This document shows positions 1-5,647 of a DNA stretch of 6,426 nucleotides, one piece after another; position 1 is the stretch's first letter; each line of letters opens with the position of its first letter. The notes below the pieces were generated by a model. It was not told the origin of the DNA, made no database searches, and was given only the letters and a program-made list of their open reading frames with translations. A program made the position numbers and the translations under genes. The DNA is from Deltaproteobacteria bacterium (GTDB taxonomy: Bacteria; Desulfobacterota; Desulfobacteria; Desulfobacterales; JAFDDL01): contig JAFDDL010000215.1 in the NCBI GenBank assembly GCA_019310865.1, forward strand, positions 1-6,426, in the 5' to 3' direction.

Positions 1-531
1 TGTGACCTTTGGAAGGATCACCAGTCCCTGCTCCCCGATCAAACGTTTGACACCGGTTGACAGATAGAGGATGACGCCCACGGTCAGCACCGCAAAAAAG
101 AGGGCGGCCCCAATGATGAGTTTTTCAATGGAGGTGCTAGCTTCTGCCCCTATGACCAGTAGCAAGCCGATGACACCGGGTCCCACTGTCATGGGGATGG
201 CCAGGGGAACGACGGCGATATCCCGGTTATTTCCTTGATTTGCTGTATCTCCATTGTCTGATATCATGGAGATGGCCGAGAGGAACAGGATTGTGCCGGC
301 ACCAATCCGAAAAGCGTCCAGTGTGATCCCGAACAGTTCAAATATATATTTCCCGCACAAATAAATTACAAACGTGCTGATCATCACGGCAATTGTTACC
401 TTTACGGCGATTCGTTTCTTCTCATTATCCTGGAAATCCCGCGTCAGGGAGAGGAATGCTGAAAGCACAAAAAACGGGGTATGAATTAAAAAAAGCTTCA
501 AATAGGAGTTGATAAATAGCTGTAAGTCCAT
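1..531 (-). CDS. MarC-family integral membrane protein, C-terminus cut by window edge
   Basis: I translated this by hand from the ATG at 531-529; the frame stays open for 177 codons to base 1. The product is strongly hydrophobic, with likely membrane segments near residues 10-29, 42-66, 74-91, 106-129 and 138-158. The segment AVVPLAIPMTVGPG (106-119) is the hallmark repeat of the MarC (UPF0056) family. The N-terminal TPFFVLSAFLSLT (18-30) takes the place of the NPIG-type motif of many members. Family proteins are about 200-220 residues, so roughly 30-40 residues lie beyond the left edge. MarC proteins sit in the inner membrane and have no firmly established substrate; the old link to multiple antibiotic resistance is not supported. 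An in-frame ATG at 639 would add 36 non-hydrophobic residues, but a good promoter (572-600) lies downstream of it, so I chose 531. It is probably unrelated to the pterin operon upstream. Confidence 0.88.
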   Translation of the reverse strand, partial: MDLQLFINSYLKLFLIHTPFFVLSAFLSLTRDFQDNEKKRIAVKVTIAVMISTFVIYLCGKYIFELFGITLDAFRIGAGTILFLSAISMISDNGDTANQGNNRDIAVVPLAIPMTVGPGVIGLLLVIGAEASTSIEKLIIGAALFFAVLTVGVILYLSTGVKRLIGEQGLVILPKVT

Positions 532-552
532 AATGATGTTCCATGAATTAAA

Positions 553-587
553 GGTTGTTGGATACCGGGAGCTTTTACCCAACAACC
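553..587 (-). terminator. terminator-like hairpin at the end of the methanopterin operon
   Basis: A perfect 9-bp inverted repeat (ggttgttgg at 553-561 and ccaacaacc at 579-587) encloses a 17-nt loop. Read on the minus strand, the stem is followed by TTTAATT. It lies about 100 nt after the stop of the DUF447 gene and is the only strong hairpin before the MarC gene. It fits a rho-independent terminator, although the loop is long and the T-run short. It overlaps the -10 box of the predicted MarC promoter, so it could instead be an operator. Confidence 0.5.
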
Positions 588-600
588 CTTTGTCGGTCAA
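572..600 (-). promoter_or_regulatory. predicted sigma70 promoter of the MarC-family gene
   Basis: On the minus strand, TTGACC (600-595, 5/6 to consensus) and TAAAAG (577-572, 4/6) are exactly 17 nt apart. Transcription would start near 565 and give a leader of about 34 nt before the ATG at 531. This supports independent expression of the MarC gene and argues against the upstream ATG at 639. The call rests on sequence match only. Confidence 0.5.
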
Positions 601-684
601 GTAAAAAGTATCCGTCACGTATAAAGCGCCTGAGCCCATTCAGGATCGACCGAAACATTTATATCAGCAAAAGTATGATCCGGA

Positions 685-1290
685 TCAAGATATGTTAATT
701 TGAGGATCAAACACATTTATTTGTTCCAGAATGCCCGCCATCATCTCGATGTAGTTTGAATTTGGAGCAACTTTCTGAATGATGCGGTAGTTTTCCTTTA
801 GATTTGCCTTCAGCAGATCTTTCGGATAAACGGCCTGTTTAGTCGCAAGAATCAAGCTTTCAAGGACAAGACGCTCGGCCCGGTTGAAAAGCTTGATATT
901 TTTATCCACGCAGAGGTTGACAATGCCCCCTTCAATGTAAACGGTTTGTTCCTGGTCCCGGGTTCGGCAAACTTCGAGATCGATGAAGCTGGAGTCGTCC
1001 TTGGGGATAGGTGCACTGATATGATTCGTGGTTCCATGCCCAAGCGCATCTTTATCGAAAAGAGATTTATAGAAAATAGAAACATCTTTGGGAAAGTGAA
1101 TGGAAAATTCCCGATCCCGCAAGATGTTTTCCAAAGTTGTCGAGTCCTTATATATGTTCAACATCAAGGTGTTAAAATTTTGGGTCCAAATGCCAAATGG
1201 CGCCACATGGGGTATTATGTCGCTGCAGGTGAAAACGATTACTTCGTAAATCCATCCTTTGTTCATTCCGATTCGATTGAGTGCATTCAT
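685..1290 (-). CDS. DUF447 family protein (FMN-binding split-barrel type), methanopterin-operon member
   Basis: The 201-residue product starts its conserved part with IYEVIVFTCSD (14-24), followed by HVAPFGIW (28-35). That is the DUF447 signature of a beta strand, then 'N/H-x-AP-x-G-x-W'. A helical C-terminal half contains LFNRAERLVLESLILATK (134-151) and KVAPNSNYIEMM (173-184), also typical of the family. DUF447 proteins resemble flavin-reductase-like split barrels that bind FMN, and no reaction is assigned to them to my knowledge. The family is widespread in methanogens and recurs in bacteria with H4MPT genes. This is the last gene of the operon, 24 nt after the CitG-like gene. The ATG at 1290 is preceded by a purine-rich GGAAAAGAGAAAAGA stretch; the next ATG (residue 9) has a poorer site. 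The protein is soluble, with no signal peptide. An unassigned step in pterin cofactor assembly or reduction is a reasonable inference only. Confidence 0.85.
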   Translation of the reverse strand: MNALNRIGMNKGWIYEVIVFTCSDIIPHVAPFGIWTQNFNTLMLNIYKDSTTLENILRDREFSIHFPKDVSIFYKSLFDKDALGHGTTNHISAPIPKDDSSFIDLEVCRTRDQEQTVYIEGGIVNLCVDKNIKLFNRAERLVLESLILATKQAVYPKDLLKANLKENYRIIQKVAPNSNYIEMMAGILEQINVFDPQINIS

Positions 1291-1314
1291 TCTTTTCTCT
1301 TTTCCGGCGGAAAC

Positions 1315-2202
1315 CTACCAACGGCGTAGCAGTTCCGGCAGGTGTGCCAGCATCCCACCCTCGGTTAAAAAGATGAATATTGCCGCCGCTGTCAGATCTG
1401 CAGTGGTTCCCGGGTTCAGCTTATGGTCCTTGCCACGGAGCTGGGCATCCAAATCCTCGATTGCCTTTATGCTTTTGTCCGACCCAATTTGACCCAGTTC
1501 ACAAACTTGTTTAGCAATTTCACAAATCCGCCTCGTCGTCGCTGGGCCATTTTTCCGTGAGATCAGGGTGTCGGGGATTTCTGATAAAATTCTTAAAAAA
1601 GTGTGGACAACGCATTCTGAAAATCGGTGTCCATCCTTCCATAGCCCATTGAGAGTGGGATAGCCGAGAGTAAAGGTAATATCAAAGTCGGTCACATATT
1701 CGGCAGCGATAGAATCTCTTTTACGGGCATGGGCCATGGCCTCTTTCAGCGTGATATTAAGCTCGGTTTCACGAACGTCATACGCCGCGACTTTCCCCAG
1801 GCCGGCAGGTTCCGCATGCCGAATGGCTTCGTAAATATTGCAGGTGTCAGCTGCCGTTAGCCCATTCAGAACCACGCTTAAGCCCTTTCGAATCCCTCCG
1901 GGGTGATTGCGCGAAACCGCCTTGGCCAGGGGAACGACCAGAAGAAGAATCCCCAGGTTTGTGTTTGTTCCGGTGAGCATCCGGGTTGCACGGACCGCGT
2001 TCAATACGGTCTCGCCGACGCCTGACCGGCTCATAAGCTTAACGGCAGGCCCTATGGCAAAGGCACTGACTAAAAAATCTTCAAAACGAGAAGTCGAAAA
2101 GGATTGGCTCCTCGTCACATTCCCCGGCTTGTCTGCACAGGCTTCAAATGTACTGGCCAATTGAGCGGCCCAGACGATTTGGTCTGTTTCGAGAGAGGTC
2201 AT
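1315..2202 (-). CDS. CitG/MdcB-like (triphosphoribosyl-dephospho-CoA synthase superfamily) protein of a methanopterin operon
   Basis: The 295-residue product carries the landmarks of the CitG/MdcB family: CADKPGNVTR (22-31), GTNTNLG (78-84), RDSIAAEY (162-169), and a C-terminal KLNPGTTADLTAAAIF (261-276). These form the nucleotide/phosphate-binding helical core. Characterised members make 2'-(5''-triphosphoribosyl)-3'-dephospho-CoA, the prosthetic-group precursor of citrate lyase and malonate decarboxylase. No gene of either system is in view. Instead the gene lies inside a pterin operon, as relatives do in methanogens and H4MPT-using methylotrophs (orf7-type genes). The likely role is therefore a ribosyl/phosphoribosyl or nucleotide transfer in H4MPT assembly; this is inference. 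The start at 2202 has only a weak GGATGA upstream, after a 61-nt gap from the DHPS-like gene. Automatic annotation may call it CitG, which would mislead. Confidence 0.85.
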   Translation of the reverse strand: MTSLETDQIVWAAQLASTFEACADKPGNVTRSQSFSTSRFEDFLVSAFAIGPAVKLMSRSGVGETVLNAVRATRMLTGTNTNLGILLLVVPLAKAVSRNHPGGIRKGLSVVLNGLTAADTCNIYEAIRHAEPAGLGKVAAYDVRETELNITLKEAMAHARKRDSIAAEYVTDFDITFTLGYPTLNGLWKDGHRFSECVVHTFLRILSEIPDTLISRKNGPATTRRICEIAKQVCELGQIGSDKSIKAIEDLDAQLRGKDHKLNPGTTADLTAAAIFIFLTEGGMLAHLPELLRRW

Positions 2203-2263
2203 TTTTCGTCATCCGTTTCAATAGTTCTTTTTAACCACAAATTCACACAGATATTTTTTTCAA

Positions 2264-3592
2264 TTAAGACCTGATACTGCTTAAATATCCCCACCGCAAA
2301 TTCTGCTCCTGAATATAGCGCTTATTCAACCGAAGGGCTATATAGGCCCGTTCCAGCTCCCGGCCGAGGTAAAACCCATGGGAAGCGTTTTTTACATCCA
2401 GTCGCGGGAAGATTTCCTCTGGAGAACCGGCCTTGATAAAATCGTTTTTATTAAAAACGTATATCCATTTATCACTGAGAAAAATCCGGTAATTTCGATC
2501 TTCAACCTTTTGGTGCATGTCCAACAGTTCAGATTCGCTGTACGGTTCCCAGGGCGGGTCTTTGGCGACAATTAGGCTGTCATCGATGTGCTTGGGCAGT
2601 CGTCGGTTCTTGCGGGCATAGTGCATGAGCTTTCGTGCCGCATCCAATTCCCGAACGGCGCCCCTTGCCCAGGAAATTACCTCCGTGGTGAGGACATAAT
2701 CTATTTCCAACTCAGATATGACACCCGCCATGAGGGCATTTATGCCGATGCTGTCGGCATCCGTCAGTTCGGTGATGTTGCCAAGACCCATGAGGATTTC
2801 AGCTTTTGGGTGGCGCTGTCTCGTTTTAAAAAACCGGTTCAACGATTTGGTAAAACCGAAATTCAAAGGATCTAGAATGGGATCCATGATATAAGAGACG
2901 CCCCACTCATCCAGTTGAGTGGCATTCTTTTCGAGTGAAGCCAACCCTTTTCCGAAATCGGGTATTACCACTACCTTGCAGTTTAATTTGGGGGCGATCT
3001 CTATGTTGCTCGCGTTCACACTCAGGAGCAAATCCAGTCCTGCCCGGTCCGCTTGAACAATACTGTCCGGATCGAAGGTGTCCAGGCTGACGGTAAAGCC
3101 ATCCGACTTCAATTTGTTGACGATTTTATCGACCCCCTTGAATTCGCCTTGGGAAGGTCCGCCAAGGTCAATGATGTCGGCGCCGCTTTCCCGATAATAT
3201 TTCGCTCTACACAGGATTTCTTCCCATGACATCAGGTGGGCATCGACAATCTCAGCGAGAATTTTGACATGGTATTTCCCATAGTCGTCTTTAATTGGAT
3301 TGCGGCCTAAAAAAGCAGGTAAATCCTTGAGGTCTTTTGGTCCTCGAATTACCGGGATTTGGAGCAGCTCCTGGATAAGGGACAGATCGCCTTCGCAAAG
3401 CCCGGGAATGATTACTTTTTGGCAGCCATGATCGTGAGGCAAGTGGCCAGAGATCCATTTGGTGTTCATGAGAGATGCCACGGAAATGTTCAGCACCTTC
3501 ATCTTGTAGTGTACCTCAGGTGCCAAACGTTTCAGGATTTTATGCAAGGCGGCGGCGGCGAGTTTTCCAGTGATAAACAGGTACTCGGGCAT
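2264..3592 (-). CDS. DUF6513 plus dihydropteroate synthase-like protein (candidate pterin-RFAP condensing enzyme)
   Basis: The 442-residue product has three parts. Residues 1-110 match the DUF6513-type N-terminal domain (YLFITGKLAAAAL at 4-16; SGHLPHDHG at 48-56, likely functional histidines). Residues 110-325 form a dihydropteroate-synthase-like TIM barrel: GADIIDLGG (137-145), SLDTFDPDSI (169-178), YIMDPILDP (234-242), MGLGNITELTDADSIGIN (268-285). The C-terminal part (about 340-442) is specific to this family. The canonical C-terminal Lys-x-SR of folate DHPS is replaced by the MGLGN/TEVISWARG type seen in archaeal DHPS-related proteins. Such proteins are expected to condense hydroxymethyl-dihydropterin diphosphate with the RFAP made by the neighbour. 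Family and context suggest this; I know of no direct proof. The ATG lies 3 nt after the stop of the RFAP synthase gene (TGAAAAATG) with a weak Shine-Dalgarno, so translation is probably coupled. Confidence 0.88.
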   Translation of the reverse strand: MPEYLFITGKLAAAALHKILKRLAPEVHYKMKVLNISVASLMNTKWISGHLPHDHGCQKVIIPGLCEGDLSLIQELLQIPVIRGPKDLKDLPAFLGRNPIKDDYGKYHVKILAEIVDAHLMSWEEILCRAKYYRESGADIIDLGGPSQGEFKGVDKIVNKLKSDGFTVSLDTFDPDSIVQADRAGLDLLLSVNASNIEIAPKLNCKVVVIPDFGKGLASLEKNATQLDEWGVSYIMDPILDPLNFGFTKSLNRFFKTRQRHPKAEILMGLGNITELTDADSIGINALMAGVISELEIDYVLTTEVISWARGAVRELDAARKLMHYARKNRRLPKHIDDSLIVAKDPPWEPYSESELLDMHQKVEDRNYRIFLSDKWIYVFNKNDFIKAGSPEEIFPRLDVKNASHGFYLGRELERAYIALRLNKRYIQEQNLRWGYLSSIRS

Positions 3593-3595
3593 TTT

Positions 3596-4615
3596 TCAGT
3601 CCATTGGTAAATCAGGAAAACTGCTTGAATCGCTATTCAATGAAAAATTATCCATTGCCTTTACTTGAATTCGGGCGCCATTTGTGTTGCACGAAGAGAT
3701 CAGCACCGCTGCGCTGATGTGGTCTTTCCTGAGCAGCTCATTCATGTGTTTGGCTACCTTACCCGAATGCTCCTTTTTCGCCAAACCGTAGATTCCGGGC
3801 CCCCAGGAGCTTTGTCCGGCACCATGGGCGCCTGCCTCCATGAGTCCTTCAAGAATCGCATCGGCCATCTTTGCCGTGTACATACCGCCCTGGGCATTTT
3901 GAAAAAACATTCCGTTTCGCCGGTCGATCTCGGTCAGCGTTCGGCCGAACACTTCGATATCCTTTTCATAAAGAGCGGGCAGAAGGTTCATCAGGATCAA
4001 TCGGCAGATCTCTTCTGATAATTTGATCGAGGGCGCTGCCTTTTTTAAGGCGGCCGATTCTTTTGCTCCTGAAATAAGTTTTTCTTTCTCCGGTATAACA
4101 ATTACAAAGTACCAGTCGTCCGGGAAAGGGTGTCGTAGAATGACGGCCGACGGCTGTAAAGGCTCGTTTCCGGATCCGCGCCTCTGGCCGGAATCGAGGA
4201 TAAACCCTCCTTTTTCAAAAGCGCCGATGCCGATGCCCGACCGGGCGCCTCGGCCGGTGACACGCAAAATATCAATGGGGGCTGTTTGAATATTATATAG
4301 TTTCGCTAATGCCATAAAAACGGCCAGGGACAACTGGGTTCCGGAGCCAAGGCCGCTATGTTCGGGGATGCGCTGAATGACGTTGATCTCAGCGCCCACC
4401 GTCAGGCCATAGTGTTCGGAAAATGCCCGGACCACATCGCGAATCTTTTGTTCGTTACCATTATGAATTAAAAGCCGGCGGCTTTTCCGGACCTCCAGGA
4501 CGGTGTTCGGATTGTCCAGCGCCACGCCGACACTTCCGTAACGCCTGCCCAGATCACCGCTCAAGTCCATGAAGCCGAAATGCAGACGGCTTGGGGTTTT
4601 TATACTAATGTGCAT
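3596..4615 (-). CDS. mptG: Beta-ribofuranosylaminobenzene 5'-phosphate synthase (RFAP synthase)
   Basis: The enzyme joins 4-aminobenzoate to PRPP with loss of CO2 and pyrophosphate, making the C-riboside RFAP. This is the committed step of methanopterin synthesis and the best genetic marker for it. The 339-residue product has the GHMP-kinase-like fold: TPSRLHFGFMDLSG (7-20), the glycine-rich loop IPEHSGLGSGTQLSLAV (83-99), GRGARSGIGIGAF (121-133), GMFFQNAQGG (235-244), and AGQSSWGPGIYG (266-277). All of these are typical of RFAP synthases, and the length fits. The last 20 or so residues after GARIQVKAMDN are serine-rich and look like a lineage-specific tail. The start at 4615 has a clear AAGAGGA site 5-6 nt upstream. 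The gap to the flavoprotein gene is 45 nt and to the next gene 3 nt. The protein is cytoplasmic. Other GHMP kinases are excluded by the 'SRLHFGF' and 'GQSSWGP' blocks. Confidence 0.93.
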   Translation of the reverse strand: MHISIKTPSRLHFGFMDLSGDLGRRYGSVGVALDNPNTVLEVRKSRRLLIHNGNEQKIRDVVRAFSEHYGLTVGAEINVIQRIPEHSGLGSGTQLSLAVFMALAKLYNIQTAPIDILRVTGRGARSGIGIGAFEKGGFILDSGQRRGSGNEPLQPSAVILRHPFPDDWYFVIVIPEKEKLISGAKESAALKKAAPSIKLSEEICRLILMNLLPALYEKDIEVFGRTLTEIDRRNGMFFQNAQGGMYTAKMADAILEGLMEAGAHGAGQSSWGPGIYGLAKKEHSGKVAKHMNELLRKDHISAAVLISSCNTNGARIQVKAMDNFSLNSDSSSFPDLPMD

Positions 4616-4660
4616 GAAGCTCCTCTTGAGTACTTCTGTTCGTCACCATGGGATGGCATG

Positions 4661-5194
4661 TTACCCCATTAAAACGGCCTTAATTTCATGCTGATTTTCA
4701 AGAACCGTAATTCCTTTCATTTTCCGGAGTCTGGAGGTGTTTTCAACATCGATCAGGCGCATGGTCAGTGCCAGCTTTTCACCTCCCGGCAGAACTGTCG
4801 TGGTCGTCTTCATTTCACGGTCCACCGGTAAGATGTAAATGGGAATGCGTGTTTTGTTTGTTTGAGAGACGGCATTGGTAATCAGCGTATCCGCTATGCC
4901 GGTTACAATTTTGGCGACGCTGTTCGCAGTCGCCGGCGCCACCAGCAGGCGGTCGTATTTTCCTGTTTGAAGCGGACCGACAATAAAAGGTGTGTTGGCG
5001 TCCTTTTCAATCAGCACATCATCCGTGAGGTCATTCAGCCGATGCCAAAGCTTGTACCACTTAACGACCATCACCGCCGGTTTGGAAAGAACAGCCGTTA
5101 CGACAACATTGTTTCTTTCGACAACCTCTTGCATCACACCGACTATTTCCGGAAGTAAATCTCCGGCACCTGTTATTCCCCAAACGATCCTCAT
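4661..5194 (-). CDS. dmrB: DmrB/archaeoflavoprotein-type dihydromethanopterin reductase
   Basis: The 177-residue product belongs to the HFCD/flavoprotein superfamily. The N-terminal strand and loop WGITGAGDLL (5-14) bind the flavin phosphate. VLSKPAVMVVKWY (35-47) follows, then the core RLLVAPATANSVAKIVTGIADTL (82-104) with PATAN at 87-91, and IPIYILPVD (117-125). This pattern matches the MJ0208/AfpA/DmrB group rather than Dfp/CoaC or UbiX. DmrB-type enzymes use FMN to reduce dihydromethanopterin to H4MPT, the last biosynthetic step, and the characterised Burkholderia enzyme forms a large cage. Here it is the first gene of the operon, directly ahead of RFAP synthase, which supports that role. 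I set the start at ATG 5194 because AGAGGAAA stands at a good distance; a TTG at 5236 would add 14 residues without a ribosome site. Its closeness to AfpA leaves general electron transfer as an alternative. Confidence 0.85.
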   Translation of the reverse strand: MRIVWGITGAGDLLPEIVGVMQEVVERNNVVVTAVLSKPAVMVVKWYKLWHRLNDLTDDVLIEKDANTPFIVGPLQTGKYDRLLVAPATANSVAKIVTGIADTLITNAVSQTNKTRIPIYILPVDREMKTTTTVLPGGEKLALTMRLIDVENTSRLRKMKGITVLENQHEIKAVLMG

Positions 5195-5200
5195 TGTTAA

Positions 5201-5208
5201 TTTCCTCT
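5201..5208 (-). promoter_or_regulatory. Ribosome binding site deciding the flavoprotein start
   Basis: AGAGGAAA on the minus strand ends 6 nt before the ATG at 5194-5192. It fixes the start there and rejects the longer reading from TTG at 5236. The resulting protein begins MRIVWGITGAG, as expected for this family. Confidence 0.8.
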
Positions 5209-5312
5209 GCCTTCCCACGGCTGAGATGCAAAACAAGCAACAATAAATCGCATCCCCGCATCAGACTTACTGTTTGAGTATCATCGAGTTACCGCTTATT
5301 GTTATTCTTGAA

Positions 5313-5341
5313 ATTTTATATCAGATATAAAAAAATGTCAA
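5313..5341 (-). promoter_or_regulatory. Predicted sigma70 promoter of the methanopterin operon
   Basis: On the minus strand, TTGACA (5341-5336, 6/6) and TAAAAT (5318-5313, 5/6) are 17 nt apart. Transcription would begin near 5306, about 112 nt before the flavoprotein ATG. No other promoter of this quality is apparent in the short gaps between the five genes, so they are probably co-transcribed from here. The 19-nt palindrome at 5314-5332 fills most of the spacer and runs into the -10 box, which implies repression by a dimeric regulator. Confidence 0.7.
5314..5332. promoter_or_regulatory. Perfect 19-nt palindrome, candidate operator in the operon promoter
   Basis: ttttatatc (5314-5322), a central a (5323), then gataaaa-type arm gatataaaa (5324-5332) form a perfect 9+1+9 inverted repeat. 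It lies between the -35 and -10 boxes of the minus-strand promoter and covers five of the six -10 bases. The position is that of a classical repressor operator. AT-rich DNA makes chance symmetry more likely, but nine perfect pairs in this exact place is notable. The regulator is not in the window. Confidence 0.55.
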
Positions 5342-5402
5342 TAACTTTCTATTCCTTCGTTTACAATCCCTTAACACGTTTGGCAACAGGGCGCATAGAG
5401 AG

Positions 5403-5418
5403 AATTATCACGATAATT
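5403..5418. repeat. 7-2-7 inverted repeat aattatc-ac-gataatt
   Basis: A perfect 7-bp inverted repeat with a 2-nt centre lies midway between the two divergent promoters. It interlocks with a second 5-bp pair, atcac (5407-5411) and gtgat (5419-5423). It could be a binding site for a second regulator acting on either side. There is no T-run, so it is not a terminator. Confidence 0.35.
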
Positions 5419-5434
5419 GTGATCGACACCTCTT

Positions 5435-5463
5435 TTGCCGGAAAACCCCTTACTACTTAAAAT
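5435..5463 (+). promoter_or_regulatory. Weak predicted plus-strand promoter ahead of the terminator
   Basis: TTGCCG (5435-5440, 4/6) and TAAAAT (5458-5463, 5/6) stand 17 nt apart. A transcript starting near 5470 would run only about 45 nt before the terminator at 5495-5515. It is the best candidate for supplying a transcript to that terminator, but the -35 match is modest. Confidence 0.35.
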
Positions 5464-5494
5464 AATTTGAAATTTTGATAAAGATATCGCACTC

Positions 5495-5515
5495 GCACTT
5501 ATCAAGTGCTTTTTT
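5495..5515 (+). terminator. Rho-independent terminator upstream of the glyA promoter
   Basis: gcactt (5495-5500), loop atc, aagtgc (5504-5509) and then six T (5510-5515) make a compact plus-strand terminator. It ends 2 nt before the -35 box of the glyA promoter. The minus strand has the A-run on the wrong side, so the direction is plus. No plus-strand gene precedes it in the window. The stem is short (6 bp), so it may be a weak or regulated terminator. Confidence 0.55.
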
Positions 5516-5517
5516 AC

Positions 5518-5546
5518 TTGACATGCTAATATATTCTAATTAAAAT
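5518..5546 (+). promoter_or_regulatory. Predicted sigma70 promoter of the glyA-like gene
   Basis: TTGACA (5518-5523, 6/6) and TAAAAT (5541-5546, 5/6) are 17 nt apart, the same geometry as the operon promoter. Transcription would start near 5553 and leave a leader of about 95 nt. An 18-nt imperfect palindrome (5531-5548, eight of nine pairs) overlaps the -10 box. This is possibly a regulator site, or simply AT-rich chance symmetry. Confidence 0.72.
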
Positions 5547-5647
5547 ATGTTAAACTCTAAACAAAATGTTGAGAAAGATTTTTTAAATAAGAGGTGATCG
5601 GAAACCGGTAGATGTAACATAATAAACCAAATAAGAAGGAGTGACAC

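Larger units (their letters stand above)
5195..5647. other. Divergent AT-rich control region between the methanopterin operon and the glyA-like gene
   Basis: These 453 nt hold no convincing gene. They contain the two outward promoters (5313-5341 minus, 5518-5546 plus), a perfect palindrome in the minus promoter, a second palindrome at 5403-5418, a plus-strand terminator at 5495-5515, and a weak plus promoter at 5435-5463. The operon leader is about 112 nt (5195-5306). It has an 8-nt inverted pair, aacaataa at 5239-5246 and ttattgtt at 5296-5303, plus a GATGCG repeat, so it may fold. The glyA leader is about 95 nt. Neither leader matches the tetrahydrofolate, glycine, SAM or SAH riboswitch cores that I know. 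Confidence 0.7.

Noticed and set aside
532..639. In-frame ATG at 639 extending the MarC protein by 36 residues
   Set aside because: The added part is not hydrophobic or family-like, and the predicted transcription start (about 565) is downstream of it.
946..1329. Plus-strand 127-residue reading frame across the DUF447 gene
   Set aside because: It has no family signature and lies opposite a well-supported gene; it is an antisense shadow.
1315..2202. Assignment as true CitG of citrate fermentation
   Set aside because: No citrate lyase or malonate decarboxylase gene is adjacent, and all neighbours belong to methanopterin synthesis.
5195..5236. Longer flavoprotein from a TTG at 5236 (adds 14 residues)
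   Set aside because: There is no ribosome site before the TTG, while AGAGGAAA precedes ATG 5194, and the family begins at the strand MRIVWGITGAG.
5061..5261. Short minus-strand ORF starting in the operon leader (66 residues, Cys/Arg-rich)
   Set aside because: It lacks a ribosome site and most of it is an out-of-frame reading of the flavoprotein gene.
5553..5647. Riboswitch (tetrahydrofolate, glycine or SAM type) in the glyA leader
   Set aside because: I see no matching conserved core or long stems; only a tiny cgg-aaa-ccg hairpin is present.
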